NCBI GenBank assembly: GCA_024516155.1
Contig: JAJJXM010000007.1
Location: 62,001 to 126,000 of the forward strand
Source of the DNA: Pyronema omphalodes
Taxonomy: Eukaryota > Ascomycota > Pezizomycetes > Pezizales > Pyronemataceae
Direction: 5' to 3'
DNA: 64,000 bases
The position numbers and the translations under genes were made by a program. This document shows, piece by piece, positions 36,301-47,612 of this stretch (positions are counted from its first letter, which is position 1; each line of letters begins with the position of its first letter). Under the pieces are notes generated by a model, which was given only the letters and a program-made list of their open reading frames with translations, was not told the DNA's origin and did not search any database.

Positions 36301-39300
36301 GTCAATCTCCAATGGACAACGGACATTGTCAAAGTCGTCTCACTCTAAGGACTTATACTATCCTAGGTATCGCAATGGAAATACTCCCGCGATACAAAAC
36401 CCCATCGGATGGCTATAGTTCCACGGAGTTCGGGGAGACCAGTGAATGTCCGGGAAGACAACCCCGGGTAAACTGTGCAAAGTACCCTAGAGGTCCCGTT
36501 GTCACACACCTGATGATCGGGGCAGCACGGCGCACCTGCCAAGAAGAAGCAGCGCCTGGAGGTAGTGACGCACACACCAGCGCTGCAAACTAAGTGTGAT
36601 GGATATGAGATGACTGTCGCCATCGCGTCCAACAACAACGAATGGTGGCTATGGCTATCTAAGGAAGCCTCAGGGAAGCTGTGATGGCCAATGGAATTGC
36701 CTCTGCAGGTGTACCTCAAAGAGGAGCATATATCCGGGAGGTCCTGAAAGTTTGGTGTCGCCGGGGATCTCAGCAATCCCTGGAAGCTCAGAGAAGCCCG
36801 ACAGACAGCACCAGGGATCCCAGAGGAGCCATCAACAACGTCTACCAAACGTTTAATGTGCGGTGCTCCGGAGAAGGGATGAACGACAACGCAAGTTGAT
36901 ACGTGGCGATTGGTGGCAATTATCGGGGTTCTCAGGTGAGGAACGCTTCATTGCTCACATACATATCTCTGCAAGCGAGCTGCGAGCGAAAAGAACCGAG
37001 AGGAATCGAAAGGATTTACAATCCAAGAATGTGCCGCTTGCTAAACGAAGGATCTAATATCGAATGGAATGCGTGCGGTTACGGTAAAAAGTGAACTCTT
37101 TGGATCGTCTACCGCGGAGCTTAGACGCCATCCGCTCGGTTAGAAGGGGACGACGCGGTACGGAGATGTAACTCCTGGGGTGGTCTTTTTTACCGCCGAA
37201 CAAAGGCCCAACAACAACGTTAAATAAATAAAATATGAGCAAACATTCGGGCCACCAACGGCTTAATTATCCATTTGACGAATTGTCAACTTTAAACAGG
37301 CCAATGCCTTATTTCGACGGCTCAGTTGCAGATCTTCGGGTGCACCGATGTATCAATGTACTGAAGTACCTTGGACACAAATCCCGAACGCCTAATCAAA
37401 TTCTTTGTAATTATTTCCCTCATGAATAGATGCCATTTGAAGTATTTCGGTATGTATCGGCCTTACTGGGTTGTACTCCTTCCTCTAATTCCAAACTCTT
37501 TCCATTTAAAGAATTGATACTGCTGGTGTTTAAGGAGAAAAAAATATGAACTCTCCCTTGAAGTGAGGGATTTCCATTTTTGAAATGTTGCTGAAAAGTG
37601 TGCGGGGTGTTGGCGGAGTATGGAAACCATTTGGTAACCCTGTGGTAAAGACTGAGAAATCCTTTGGCTACCAGCCTTGTCCCACCCTTTCTTGTTTCTC
37701 CTTTCTACAAATCATCCACTTTATTTTATTCAATATTATTCCACTGTGAATTGTTGCAATCGCAAGTTTTTCGTATTCTCCGGGCTGTGTTTTGGTGGTT
37801 CTAGATCTCGCTTCGATCGGTACCTCGGACACGGAACCATTCCGGCTACCTAGATTTGGACTATTAGCAAAGCTTCCAGGTTACGAAAATTTCACCTCAA
37901 AACTTCATTTGCCTTAGACTTCACTTCATTCGGTAGCGACATCTTCAACCATTCACAGCCTTCCGAAGCCTACACAAACATTCATCTTCAATGTTCCAAC
38001 AGTTGAACAATGACGTCACCGCATCAGGTTTCGGGCTGCAGTGAGACGTCTGCACAGCCCGGCGCTGCTGCCCACGGGCCGTCCCGCGCTGGGATAGCTG
38101 GCGGCTCGCTTTTTTTCCCGCTTCCGCCGCCATTTTTCATGCAGTGCTGCTGAAGACCTCGCCGGAACACCCTCCCACATATTGCCGGTTACACCATAGA
38201 TTCCTACTACTATTTCGTCCATAAGTTCCGTCGGCCTGAGTCCTAGCAGTCTTTTCAAACTCCCTGCTCTTTGGGGTTCAGCCTTTTGGTGGAGGGGCTG
38301 CCCGGTACGTATTGTGTATATAAAATTGACCAGATGGTGTGTTCGGTTGGCTATCGTGACGTAATTGAATTGAGCGAAATTAACATAGGAAGGATTCTCA
38401 TAATCGATATGAGACAAATTGGACAGGTACCAGTTTGAGGAGGTTATTTTCGGGAAAGCTTGCGGCCCGCCCACGCGGTTCAGGGACCAGATGGCTTTTC
38501 CGGGTGTGCGGGACTCGAACCGCATAGATGCGTCTTTTTCGTCCTGGCTTAGGAGCAGACGCGGGGGATAATAAGCTTCCGCGCGGGATAGAATATCACA
38601 CGCATCGCCGGTCAGTTATTTGGGCATCGCCTGGGGGTTTTGCCGACATTCATAGACGCCGTCTCAGCTTCTCGTTTCCAACCATCGCCTACTAATGCCG
38701 TCAGATGTTCTGGGCGCTAGCTTCTCCAGATGAACGAACCAACCAATTTTGTGCTGCGGTTCGCAGCCAACGCGTAGAGTGTTTTCCGATATGCTCGAGA
38801 GCGGCTGAGCATCGACATCTGTTTCTTGACGACGATGGAACAGAACAGTTGGTGGTGATCCAGGTTGACGGCATTGCCAAGGGGCGGGAAGACAGTGGGG
38901 TTGCGGTTGCGACGACAAGACACGATACACAAAACACACGAGCTCAGTCCGCCACATCTCAACCGACAAACGCGCGCAGCAAATTGTCGAAAATGGTCAA
39001 TTGCGGAAACCGACAACTCCAGAAAACTCCCAAAGTCTCCACAACCAACCCCTCAATTCCCCTTCCCAATCCCCCTAACCAGCACAGCAATGCAATTGAA
39101 TGGATTCGCAAATAATTGCTGCTGAAGCGTTACGAACCGATCTTGCCCCGAAGCCAGCCAAACCATACTGTTGTCCTGCTCCGCATCTGGGCGTCGTCCA
39201 AAAAATAACACGATTGCCACAGCGCGCCGGCTGTCCATGTACAAACGCACTCGACGCTCACAGTGTTCCTATTCTCGTATTCTCCATCCGATATCTCCCT

Positions 39301-41408
39301 CAGACCAGCATGGCACAGTGCCAGCCTCAGTACACACCGCGTTGCGGCATGCAAGGTGCACGCTTCAACTCACACCCTGCAAAAGTTTCTTTCATCTGGG
39401 GAAACCGGCGATCGTATCATGAGCACCACGTAGCCCGGCGGCGCCAACCGCGAGGAGACGAAGCTGCGGCCGAAATCTGATACCAAGTCGCTGCATGTAC
39501 TTACCTGGATGCCTCTAAGGCCTTAGTGGACGAGCCATTGCAAATTTCTTGCGATTGGACTTTCAAACAACTGGCTGCGAACTGCACGTTATTGGACGAA
39601 TGGATGCAGTCGTTCCAGTGCGTTTATCAAGATATCAAGTGAGATTGATATCCTAATGGTGGGGTGGTGGACGTGGGAAAAACGTCCTGTTCGCACCCCA
39701 CATCTGTGTACCTGCCCCTCAGTGATTGCAGTGACTTCACTGACGTTGCCGTGACGTAGGACGCATGATGATGATGAGCTTACCCGTGAGCAAATTCAAA
39801 GTTGTGGAGGTGGAGAGAGAGGGTGTGAAGAGAGTGTTGGTGGTGTTGGTGGTGGTGGTGGGGGGCAAGGGAAGGAAGACCGATGGACGACAGGTGGTGC
39901 AGTTGTCGGGCCAGCCGGCCAGACAGCCCTGGCTGGTTTGGCACGACGAACGACGAGGTGCTACTGCTGGTGGTGGTCTGCTCTGGTGCTGCTACTGCTG
40001 TCCAGCGTCCACTACTGCCCTCTACACCTAATTGCCCTCTAGAGGCTTCTAACACTACATCCCACAGCAATCATCCAGCACCAGCAGTCACCCCGTCCTC
40101 CACTCTTCCTTCCACTCTGTCTCCATCGCTCTCCTCCCCCCATCTCCTCCTTTCCTCCTACCATGCTCCATCCTCCACATCCCCAGTCACATCCCCCACA
40201 CAAACCACCCACTCCCCCTCTAGCCCTGACCATCCTCGGATTCCCGGAAGCAAACTATCACTGCTCCTCACAGCAAGCACGCCCGCCCCCCTGCCCACTC
40301 CGTCCAATCGACTAATCTAAACCGTCTTACAGATGCCCGCATCACTGACAGCAGTTCTTTGTTTCTCCCTGTTGGCCTGCAGTTCCTTCTATCAACGCCA
40401 ACCAGCTGCAAATTCACCGTATGTAATGTCTCATGGATATCTCCACATTGCCTACTTAAGCGAACAACATGGTCCATGTATCGAATTGCACTTTGTGAGA
40501 TCTGAGGTTAACAGGGGACTGTGGTTTGCAATGCATAAAGACAGCTCATGCGGCCTAGATTCCCAGAACGCCTACTTCTGCAAGTGATGTGGCCTCATTG
40601 AGCTACAGTAATTAACCATCGAAATACAGAGAGCTATCAATATACTAGTCTGAATTTTTTTTTGACTGGCTGCTATCTAGTGTCTAGGAACGGCCATCTG
40701 TCACCTGTAGTTGCCCCTGCTGTTCCAAATTCCCGGGTCCTGCTCAATTGTTCTCCTGGACGAAAGAAGGGATGGAAATCACTATGACCAGCTAAGGCAT
40801 GCATCCGCAGCGGGCGCTGATAGACTCGAAGAAACAAGTTGTTTCATCCTCTTGCGTTGCCATTGTGGATGATGATGCGGCGACTTGTTTTTGCACAACT
40901 CCAATCCAGTATCCTGCATAACAACCCCCACCAACGAAGACCCGCTTTCTTGGGTGCCTGATGGTGGGCATCTTGAGGAAGTGGTGGATGTCAAAGAAGC
41001 TTTCTTTGGAGAAGCTGGTCGTCAACTCGTCGACCTGTCATTGGTGAAAAGTCTGTCAATCTGTATAAACTTCGTCGTTTGAAGAGGCCAAAACCGGACG
41101 GTTTGTTTGCAATGCCGTAAGGAATGTAGTCCTATTGACTTTGGGCCAATATCGGAAAAACACGCCATGCAGAGTATTGTTGGGCCCGCCGAAAGGCGGG
41201 GTTAGCTTTGCAGCAAAGAGCTAGTTAATGTCGATGTTGGTGTTGATGCTAGGAGGTAGGAGGCCGCACCTGTCCGCTATATATTCGAGTTGAGCTCTCA
41301 CATTTCAGTCTGGACCGATATCTTTACGCTCAACCGAGTCCTGCAAACCCCAAAACCCCCACAGAAACCTAGCTTTAAACTACCATTTCGATCACCGCCA
41401 CTACCAAG
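33389..41408. other. Eight-kilobase stretch without a convincing gene
   Basis: Many short frames exist on both strands, but none shows recognisable domains with consistent splice sites. It contains a (CAT)n run near 36037-36060, two direct fragments 'gcatcaagcat' just before it (31264-31290), and GC-richer islands around 38000-39500 and 39800-40300. It could contain lineage-specific genes, long non-coding RNAs or decayed repeats. Confidence 0.45.
40333..40587 (+). CDS. Possible small secreted protein (84 aa), weak
   Basis: The frame opens with a plausible signal peptide (MPASLTAVLCFSLLACSS, hydrophobic core residues 3-15). The remaining 66 residues include three cysteines and end in YFCK. 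A CTAAAC branch-like site and TTACAG acceptor lie directly before the ATG, so it could instead be an internal exon or follow a 5' UTR intron. No homologue is recognised. Small cysteine-bearing secreted proteins are frequent in fungi, but so are chance frames of this size. Confidence 0.25.
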   Translation: MPASLTAVLCFSLLACSSFYQRQPAANSPYVMSHGYLHIAYLSEQHGPCIELHFVRSEVNRGLWFAMHKDSSCGLDSQNAYFCK

Positions 41409-42021
41409 ATGCCCGAAGTATACAACATCGACAATCTCAACGTACTAAACGATCTGCAAAGAACCCATAGAAACTCACTCATTGTACTTTATGTTGGTTT
41501 AACCGGGGTGGCCCAGCCTACCTACGAGTAAGTTTTCGATAATTTTTGTTGGTGGCCTTACAGAAATTGAGAATTAACGTTTGAACAGTGTTTATAGAGC
41601 CATTGCTCAGAGGACCAACCCTACTGGACCCAATCACCGCCAAATTGTCTTTGCCTATCATCACATAGACCGTGATGCCTCTATTCAAACAGCATACGGA
41701 GGGACTAGCATTCCAACTGTTGTGATGTTTCATGGAGATTCCGTTGTTGGGCGACTTGATGACCTTTCTGAGCGTGTTCTTGAGAGATACATCAGAAGAA
41801 ATGCTGAAGTTCGTTTTACCCAAAAATCCATTTTATTTGGGGAAATATTAACAAATTATAGTAAAAGGAAGAAAAGTAATTTCTCCAGGCAAATAATTCC
41901 AAATTTCAAGCCTCATTATCTTTCGTTATGTACACAGGTTGGAGCATTTGAGTTGTGTGTTTTTCATGGGCGTAGGTGGTTAAGCAATGTTTTGTTGCCG
42001 TTGGTCGCCGCTCCTCATTGA
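41409..42021 (+). CDS. Thioredoxin-fold protein without a CxxC active site
   Basis: Exons 41409-41527 and 41589-42021 flank a 61-bp intron (GTAAGT donor, ATTAAC branch, ACAG acceptor); the product is 183 residues. The first 110 residues follow the thioredoxin order. A start helix with NLNVLNDLQ comes first. Strand LIVLYVGL follows, then the active-site position, where WCGPC is replaced by TGVAQPTY. The helix VYRAIAQRTN, strand IVFAYHHID, the cis-Pro strand TSIPTVVMFHGDSVVGRL and the final helix LSERVLERYI complete it. No cysteine lies at the redox site, so it cannot act as a dithiol oxidoreductase; a scaffold or binding role is inferred. The last 70 residues look unlike the family and may reflect an unseen 3' intron. 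Confidence 0.65.
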
Positions 42022-42746
42022 TTTCATCATACTTTCGTATTGATGAATAACTCATATTTTCCTTCTTCACAATATTGTTTCCCCATGTTGCCCCATTTCC
42101 GTTTGTATCTGTTCAATTCCTCGTCTCTACGGCGGAGAATTGGATGGAGTAGTTTCTTGGGAATCTGTTTTGCTTACGGTCTGGTGGATCTTTACGTTTT
42201 GATTTTATGCTTTGCACACTTTTGTTTTTGGTTACTTAGCATGGTCTCTCGTTTATTGGAATTTAACCGTTGAAAAGTTTCTTACAAAAAAGATTTCTGA
42301 ATGTTCCTGAATTTCGTTGGATTTTGGATGTTTTTCTTTGGCCCGTACGCAATAGTTTTTTCTTCATCTAGCACACGATAGTATTGAATTGAACGTTTGT
42401 TTATTTTTTTATCTATCGGGAATTTTTATATTCAACCGTAGGTTACTATTCGCCACATCCGAGCATGAGCTGTCAAAAACGAAGCCTGTCAACGCCGCGC
42501 ACCAGAGACAACGCTGAATCTGCCGTGCCACCGTAACGTAGTGCACTAGCCAACCTTCTAGACGGCTTGGCATGCGTCGGTCGGTTTCCAAAGCTGAAGC
42601 TCCGACTCAAGCTTCGAGCTTCCCAACCGCCATCGATCCACCCGAGCCGCCCGAAGTTTACGCCGCGAAACAAAGTTCACAAACTCGACCAAGTGCACGA
42701 AACCGAGCAACCCACAAACTTTTCAAACTCGATAAACCTACCAACG
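42022..42746. other. Intergenic, 3' UTR-like then VPS37 promoter
   Basis: T-rich sequence follows the thioredoxin-like gene, then a GC-richer segment precedes the VPS37 start. No independent gene is seen. Confidence 0.6.
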
Positions 42747-43389
42747 ATGTCTGCCCCGCCCCGACCTCCTCCGAAACCCGCTGCCCCCGCAGACGTCACA
42801 GAACCTACCTTCTCCTTGCCCGCCCTTCCCGATGCGCCATTCGTCCCCGCACAACTCCACACCAAATCGTAACTTCTACCTCTCTACAACTATCTACTCA
42901 TCCCCGCTAACAACCACCAGCCGGGAGGACCTCCAATACCTCCTCCATTCTCCCCCGCTTCTTAATGCGCTCTTTCATACCACGCACCCTATCGCCGCCT
43001 CAACTTCCTCGGTCCTTACATCTGCTTTAACTACCAACTTGAACCTTGCCTCGAATCTCCAAGCCCTTGAAACCCAACTCGATTCCCTCCGCGAGTCCAC
43101 ACAACAGAAGCTATTAGAAACAAAGCAGCTCGAGCGGGTATGGCGGGATAAAGAGAAAGAGATGTATCAAGCGCTACAGCCATACTCCAGTGTGGCGCAG
43201 GAACAGAGGCTGCGGCAGGCGGCAGAAGAGAGCGAGAAAATGGCGGAGGATATTGTAGAAAGATTCCTTGCTGGAGATGGGGATGTGGAGGAGTTCCTCA
43301 AGACACATAGGGAGGTGAGGAAAGTACAAACTCTACGAAGGGAGAGGGGAGCAAGGTGGAGAGAGGGACGGGTGGCAGGGTGGCGCTGA
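42747..43389 (+). CDS. vps37: ESCRT-I subunit VPS37 (Mod(r) domain)
   Basis: Exons 42747-42868 and 42921-43389 flank a 52-bp intron (GTAACT donor, GCTAAC branch, ACCAG acceptor); the product is 196 residues. The N-terminus is proline/alanine-rich. The body is the Mod(r) domain: EDLQYLLHSPPLLNALFHTTHP, then a long coiled coil (LNLASNLQALETQLDSLRE, then QLERVWRDKEKEMYQ) and the helical end AEDIVERFLAGDGDVEEFLK. In ESCRT-I, VPS37 forms the stalk with VPS23 and VPS28 for sorting ubiquitinated cargo into multivesicular bodies. An in-frame upstream ATG-like start would lengthen the N-terminus, but the ATG at 42747 gives the expected start. Length is usual for fungal VPS37. Confidence 0.88.
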
Positions 43390-44763
43390 GTGTATCGGGT
43401 GTTAGAGGGAACCGTTGGTCCCATTGGATGAGCGGGGATAAGGTGGAATTGAGTTTATGGAGTGGGGCCTCACAGAGGCGGGGAGTCTGTACACCAACAA
43501 CCATTGCTACCATCTGTACGTTTGGATTGGATGAGTAAAACCTGGGGGTAGAACGTTTGGATTGGATTATCAGGGTCTGGGGAGTGGGGGATTGTATTAG
43601 GTCGTTACTGGCGTTAAGGATCGAGTCGTTTGCAGTTCACAGAAACTCAAAATTCAAGACAACAGCTGCGTGGAACGGTGTAGAATGTCAAGGCTGGCAC
43701 CATCGTCGAAGCTTGTTGAGAGAGCTTGACGAGAGTGCGGGCGAGGGGCACGCGACGTCACTCGAGAATGTTAGCCCGCAATTGAGAGGCTCCAGCAAAC
43801 GCTTGGTTCTGCAAGTTCTGCAAGTTTTGCAAGAAGATCGTTTTAGCATCGTTATCTGGTGTACTTCGGAATGCTCGCTACGCATCAGCTTCGTCTCACC
43901 TGAACCATTAAGCCGTACCCCTATTTTCGTATGAAATCTGCCGTAGATCACTAAAGTATAATTCTCCTATTCCTCAATTCAGACCGTCAGACGTCACCAA
44001 CACGTGTATTTGTTGTGTTTTAAAAGTTTCTTTTTGCGTGACGATAGACGGTTCCCCTACAGGTTCTATGCCCATGTGCTTGTGCATATAATTCGCAGAG
44101 TTGACATAAAGTGCACTTTTTGATCTCTTGGCTTCAGAACCCTTGGTTCACTGGGACCGTTCGTTCAGAGTTCGTCTGAGGCAAGCAAGGTTCCTATGTT
44201 CACCAATAATAAATCCCGGAAGTGATCGGAAGTAAACTCCTTAGGAGCCTTGGTTTACAAACGGGAATTTTGGCTGTCTACTAGCTGGACCTGATGCACG
44301 AAGAACCTAAAACTGTTCGCTTCTGCATCCAAAAACGGTGATTTTCAGCGCGCTGGTTACAAAAAGTCTATTTTGCAGCAGGCCAGGCCACCGCCATTGT
44401 CACAGAAAACATTCCGTTTGTTGGGCGTAAAAAAAGGCACCGTCGATTTCTTGAACAGTCTACTGGGACGACTATACAACAGAACCCCACGGCCAACAAG
44501 CAATCAAGCAAGTCTCGGCGAATCCGATTGGGCTATCTAGCAGGCGTAGGTCGGGGTTTAAAAGTTGTCTGACCGTCACAGCTTACTGTCCCAATCAAGT
44601 GCTATAGAGACCCAGCTAATAAATGGTGCATACGGCATGTATCATATACTGTAGTTCACGTGTACTCACTCGACTAATTACTCTGTGCATTCTTAGAACT
44701 TCGTGGAGGCTATATACAGTCTCTAACGATACAAAAATGAAAGACACGTGGCTTGAGAATGTT
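43390..44763. other. Intergenic region, no gene seen
   Basis: Low coding potential. A short 'gcaagtt(c/t)tg' triplet repeat occurs near 43810-43832. The rest is unremarkable. Confidence 0.6.
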
Positions 44764-47062
44764 CTACTTCTTAAGTACGAACACCTTGCCCCCTCCTTTC
44801 TGGTTGTACTCCAACACAAACTCCCAGTTGTCCCGAACTTCGTTATCGAGTTCTTCCCATATTACTTTACTAAGGTTAACGTACTCCTCTGGCTCTCCCC
44901 AGATAGTTTCTCGGTCTCTCCACACAGCCCGAATAGCTTCGGTAATCATTAAGAATCCTCCATCTGGACCCATAAGAGTCTCATGCATCAAATCATGCAT
45001 CGCGTCTTGCACGTGAGCCGTGATGGACTGATCGTCATTTTCATCCCAGCGTAACACAGCAGAACAGACGCTCTCTGGTGTCTGTCCAGTGATAGTTCCC
45101 TCCACAGATTCTGCTTCACACTTTCCACAGTGATTGTCTGGGATGATATCAGTGCGAAAGTGTGGAGTGTAATGAGCAACACAATTGTTCGCCATATCTC
45201 GAAGGACTTCAAAGTCTGCCAAGTAATAACCCCCACGAGTTACCATAGCATGGATAGCAAGCCAAAGAGAATTGGCGCACTCAGGATCATCCGCTGGCAT
45301 CCAAGCTGCAGCTTTGGCATAGTTCATGGCTGCGATACCGAGACGGGACGGACTGGATGCTATCGGACCGCGCTTTCCCGTTTCGGCCGAGTCCGGGACC
45401 AAGGATATCGTGTCGACATCAATGCCGTATCGAAGGTTACCGAAGCCGATAAAATTGTAAGCTTTTGCAAGAGGGGCAGTATAGTGTGTATAGTAGACTG
45501 ACCACCAGTGGGCTTCTCCTGCGGGGTGTGAGTGCTTCTCCTTTTCCGGAGGGCTTGACTCGTTCTCATGTGACATAACAATCCATTCTCCGATAGAAAT
45601 AATTTCGTCTAAAAGCTTCTTCTTTTCTTCAACCGGCATACTGGGATTGGCTTTCAGCTCACGAAGGTATTTAATGACCAGTGATTCCCCCAGGTGTACC
45701 TTAACCTGTCGAAGAAAGGTTTCTTCAAGTGTTCGGCCACGGATCCTGCCGTCAACATCAGGCCACTCTTTTCGTGCGGCCTCTATAAGCTCCACGCACC
45801 GGCGGAACTCGACACTGCCGATCTCATCCTCGCCAAAGACTCTCTTGAGGAAACCGTTCATCTAGAGTACCCTACTTTAGTATAATCCAGTGATCACAAA
45901 AGACGGGGATGACGGACAAGAGATGAACGTATGGTCAATTGTAAAGCCGGCCGCACATAGTCCCAACCAAAGGCTCTAGTACTCCCACCGAGCGCATCAT
46001 ACGGTGTTGGCGCTCTTTGATCCGGAGATTCCGTTAATCTCCGAACATACTCCGCAATCGTGGCCTGTGGCGACATACCCGGGCCGATGGCGTTCCGTAC
46101 TTGCTGTTCCATGGTAAAGCACAGCTTGAGCTTTTCCAGACTCGGCGGACCGAGTCTCCCCACTCTGATATCCTCAGTGAGGGCAGTGGTGAGCTCCTCT
46201 AGAGTCTGCAAGCGCCCGATGATATACGGTTGCAGTCCCACTTTTGGTAGATACCGCTCTTTGACTCTGTACTCCATCAGATGAAGAATTGCATTATGGT
46301 ACTGCATTTCTCTGCTTCTTGTCAGTGCAATCTTATCCGATCTAGAGTAGTAGAAGATCTCACGCTATCCAAAGTCTTCTACGACAGCTTCCAATAGGTG
46401 GCCAGGTACCGATTGGCTCTCCTGTCTCATACATTCTTCTTTCCGCTTCTCTTATAACTACGAGTCCTGGGGAGTAGTATTCATCTCTCCGGATGAGAAG
46501 CTGATCCGGGTGCTGGCTATTGTTCTTCGCGGTCATTTTCTCCGCCAGGACTACTCCTGTTAGAATTCCCCTTTCTTTAATCATAGAGACTCCATATACC
46601 TTTTTGTAATTTTATAATTTCAGCATGCTCAGCCTTTTTTTGCTCCTTTGTAAGAGTGTCGTCCTTTTTGATAGCATTCAGAGCCTGACCGTAAACATGG
46701 AAAGCATCCTGAAAGCGTTTCATCGCGTCTAACACGCTAGCTTTCCTCCTAAAACCCTTTGCCCAGGTCTTATCCAACTTGACACAGATCTTTGCATCAT
46801 TCAACGCGAGAGGAAGTCGTTTCAAAGCCAGTAGTGCCGCCGATCTATTAGAGTAGAGCGTGGCTGATGAAGGATTCAGTGCAATAGCTTCAGTATAGCA
46901 ACTAAAAGCCTCGGTATAGTTTCTGACAACGTTTTGTTAGGCAATGGTTTCCTCGGACTTAAGATGCACAAACTTAGCCCTAAAGGCGACATTGCCTTTC
47001 TGTTTCCATTCATCAGATTGCTGGAGCTGAGCCTCGGTGGGATCGGGTCGCTGTGGGACCAT
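44764..47062 (-). CDS. TPR-repeat protein (STI1-like N-terminus), uncharacterised C-terminal domain
   Basis: Five exons join in frame: 46974-47062, 46600-46922, 46364-46556, 45957-46311 and 44764-45861, about 685 residues. The N-terminus is a three-motif TPR domain (KQKGNVAFRAKNYTEAFSCY, then LYSNRSAALLALKRLPLALN, then KGFRRKASVLDAMKRFQDAF). This resembles the carboxylate-clamp TPRs of Hsp70/Hsp90 co-chaperones. The Asn, Lys and Arg of the clamp are present by position. The rest matches no domain I can name. The last intron is uncertain: ending exon 4 at 45957 (donor GTGCGG) keeps frame, and a donor about 50 bp further also does. The part from 45861 could instead be a separate 365-residue gene. 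A co-chaperone role is inferred. Confidence 0.7.
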
Positions 47063-47527
47063 GATTGCTCTTGGCTTGAGGTTCCGTGATGATCCCAGAC
47101 GCGGTGGCGAGACGTGAGGGAGTTAAGATAATATACAATGCGGTTTAGATCGGGTTCAAGGGTTGGTGTTTGGCGCGATGGAGGACTCGCTTAAACAATC
47201 GCGGACGCAGGACGTCTTGGCAACTGATGCGACTTCTGGTCTGTTCCCGCAGGTAAAGTTTGGATCAAAGTATGAAGCTTCCAGTTCAATCTTGAATGAG
47301 GATGCAGGTCTTCAAAATAGGAACAGCCATCGGACCATGAACTTGTACCTTCATACAGGAAAATGATCCGATAGATTGGTAAGTCGGTAGCCGGATACAC
47401 AAAATTTCTGACATTGTGTCAACAATACTACTCATATTTGATATCAATTTCACATGTACACCGCGTACACAAGCATCGGCAGGTCTAGAGTCAATTTTGA
47501 GCAAGCTTGACAAAAACAAAAAGATAT
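47063..47527. other. Intergenic between TPR gene and tRNA-Glu
   Basis: This contains the divergent 5' flank of the TPR gene and no convincing gene. Confidence 0.5.
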
Positions 47528-47612
47528 TCCGTTACGGGGAATTGAACCCCGGTCTGGCCGGATTAATACTCTGCTTGAGAGCGGCCGATGCTAGCCACTA
47601 CACCATAACGGA
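47528..47612 (-). tRNA. tRNA-Glu(CTC) with 14-nt intron
   Basis: The 85-nt gene folds fully. The acceptor stem is TCCGTTA/TAACGGA (7 of 7 pairs). The D arm is GTGT...GCAT, and the anticodon stem GGCCG/CGGCC. The loop is CT-CTC-A, with an intron of 14 nt after position 37. The variable loop is AGAC and the T arm CGGGG-TTCAATT-CCCCG. The anticodon CTC decodes GAG. The intron position is the canonical one for nuclear tRNAs. The T-arm sequence provides an internal B box for RNA polymerase III. Confidence 0.93.

Noticed and set aside
36363..36848. 161-residue Cys-containing frame on the minus strand
   Set aside because: No signal peptide or recognisable domain, and competing frames on the plus strand. 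Not enough to call.
38465..38600. tRNA-Arg(CCT)-like pattern on the minus strand: a TTCGAGTC T-loop and a CTCCTAAG anticodon-like stretch
   Set aside because: The acceptor strands do not pair and the T stem fits only with an 8-base loop. At best this is a decayed tRNA.
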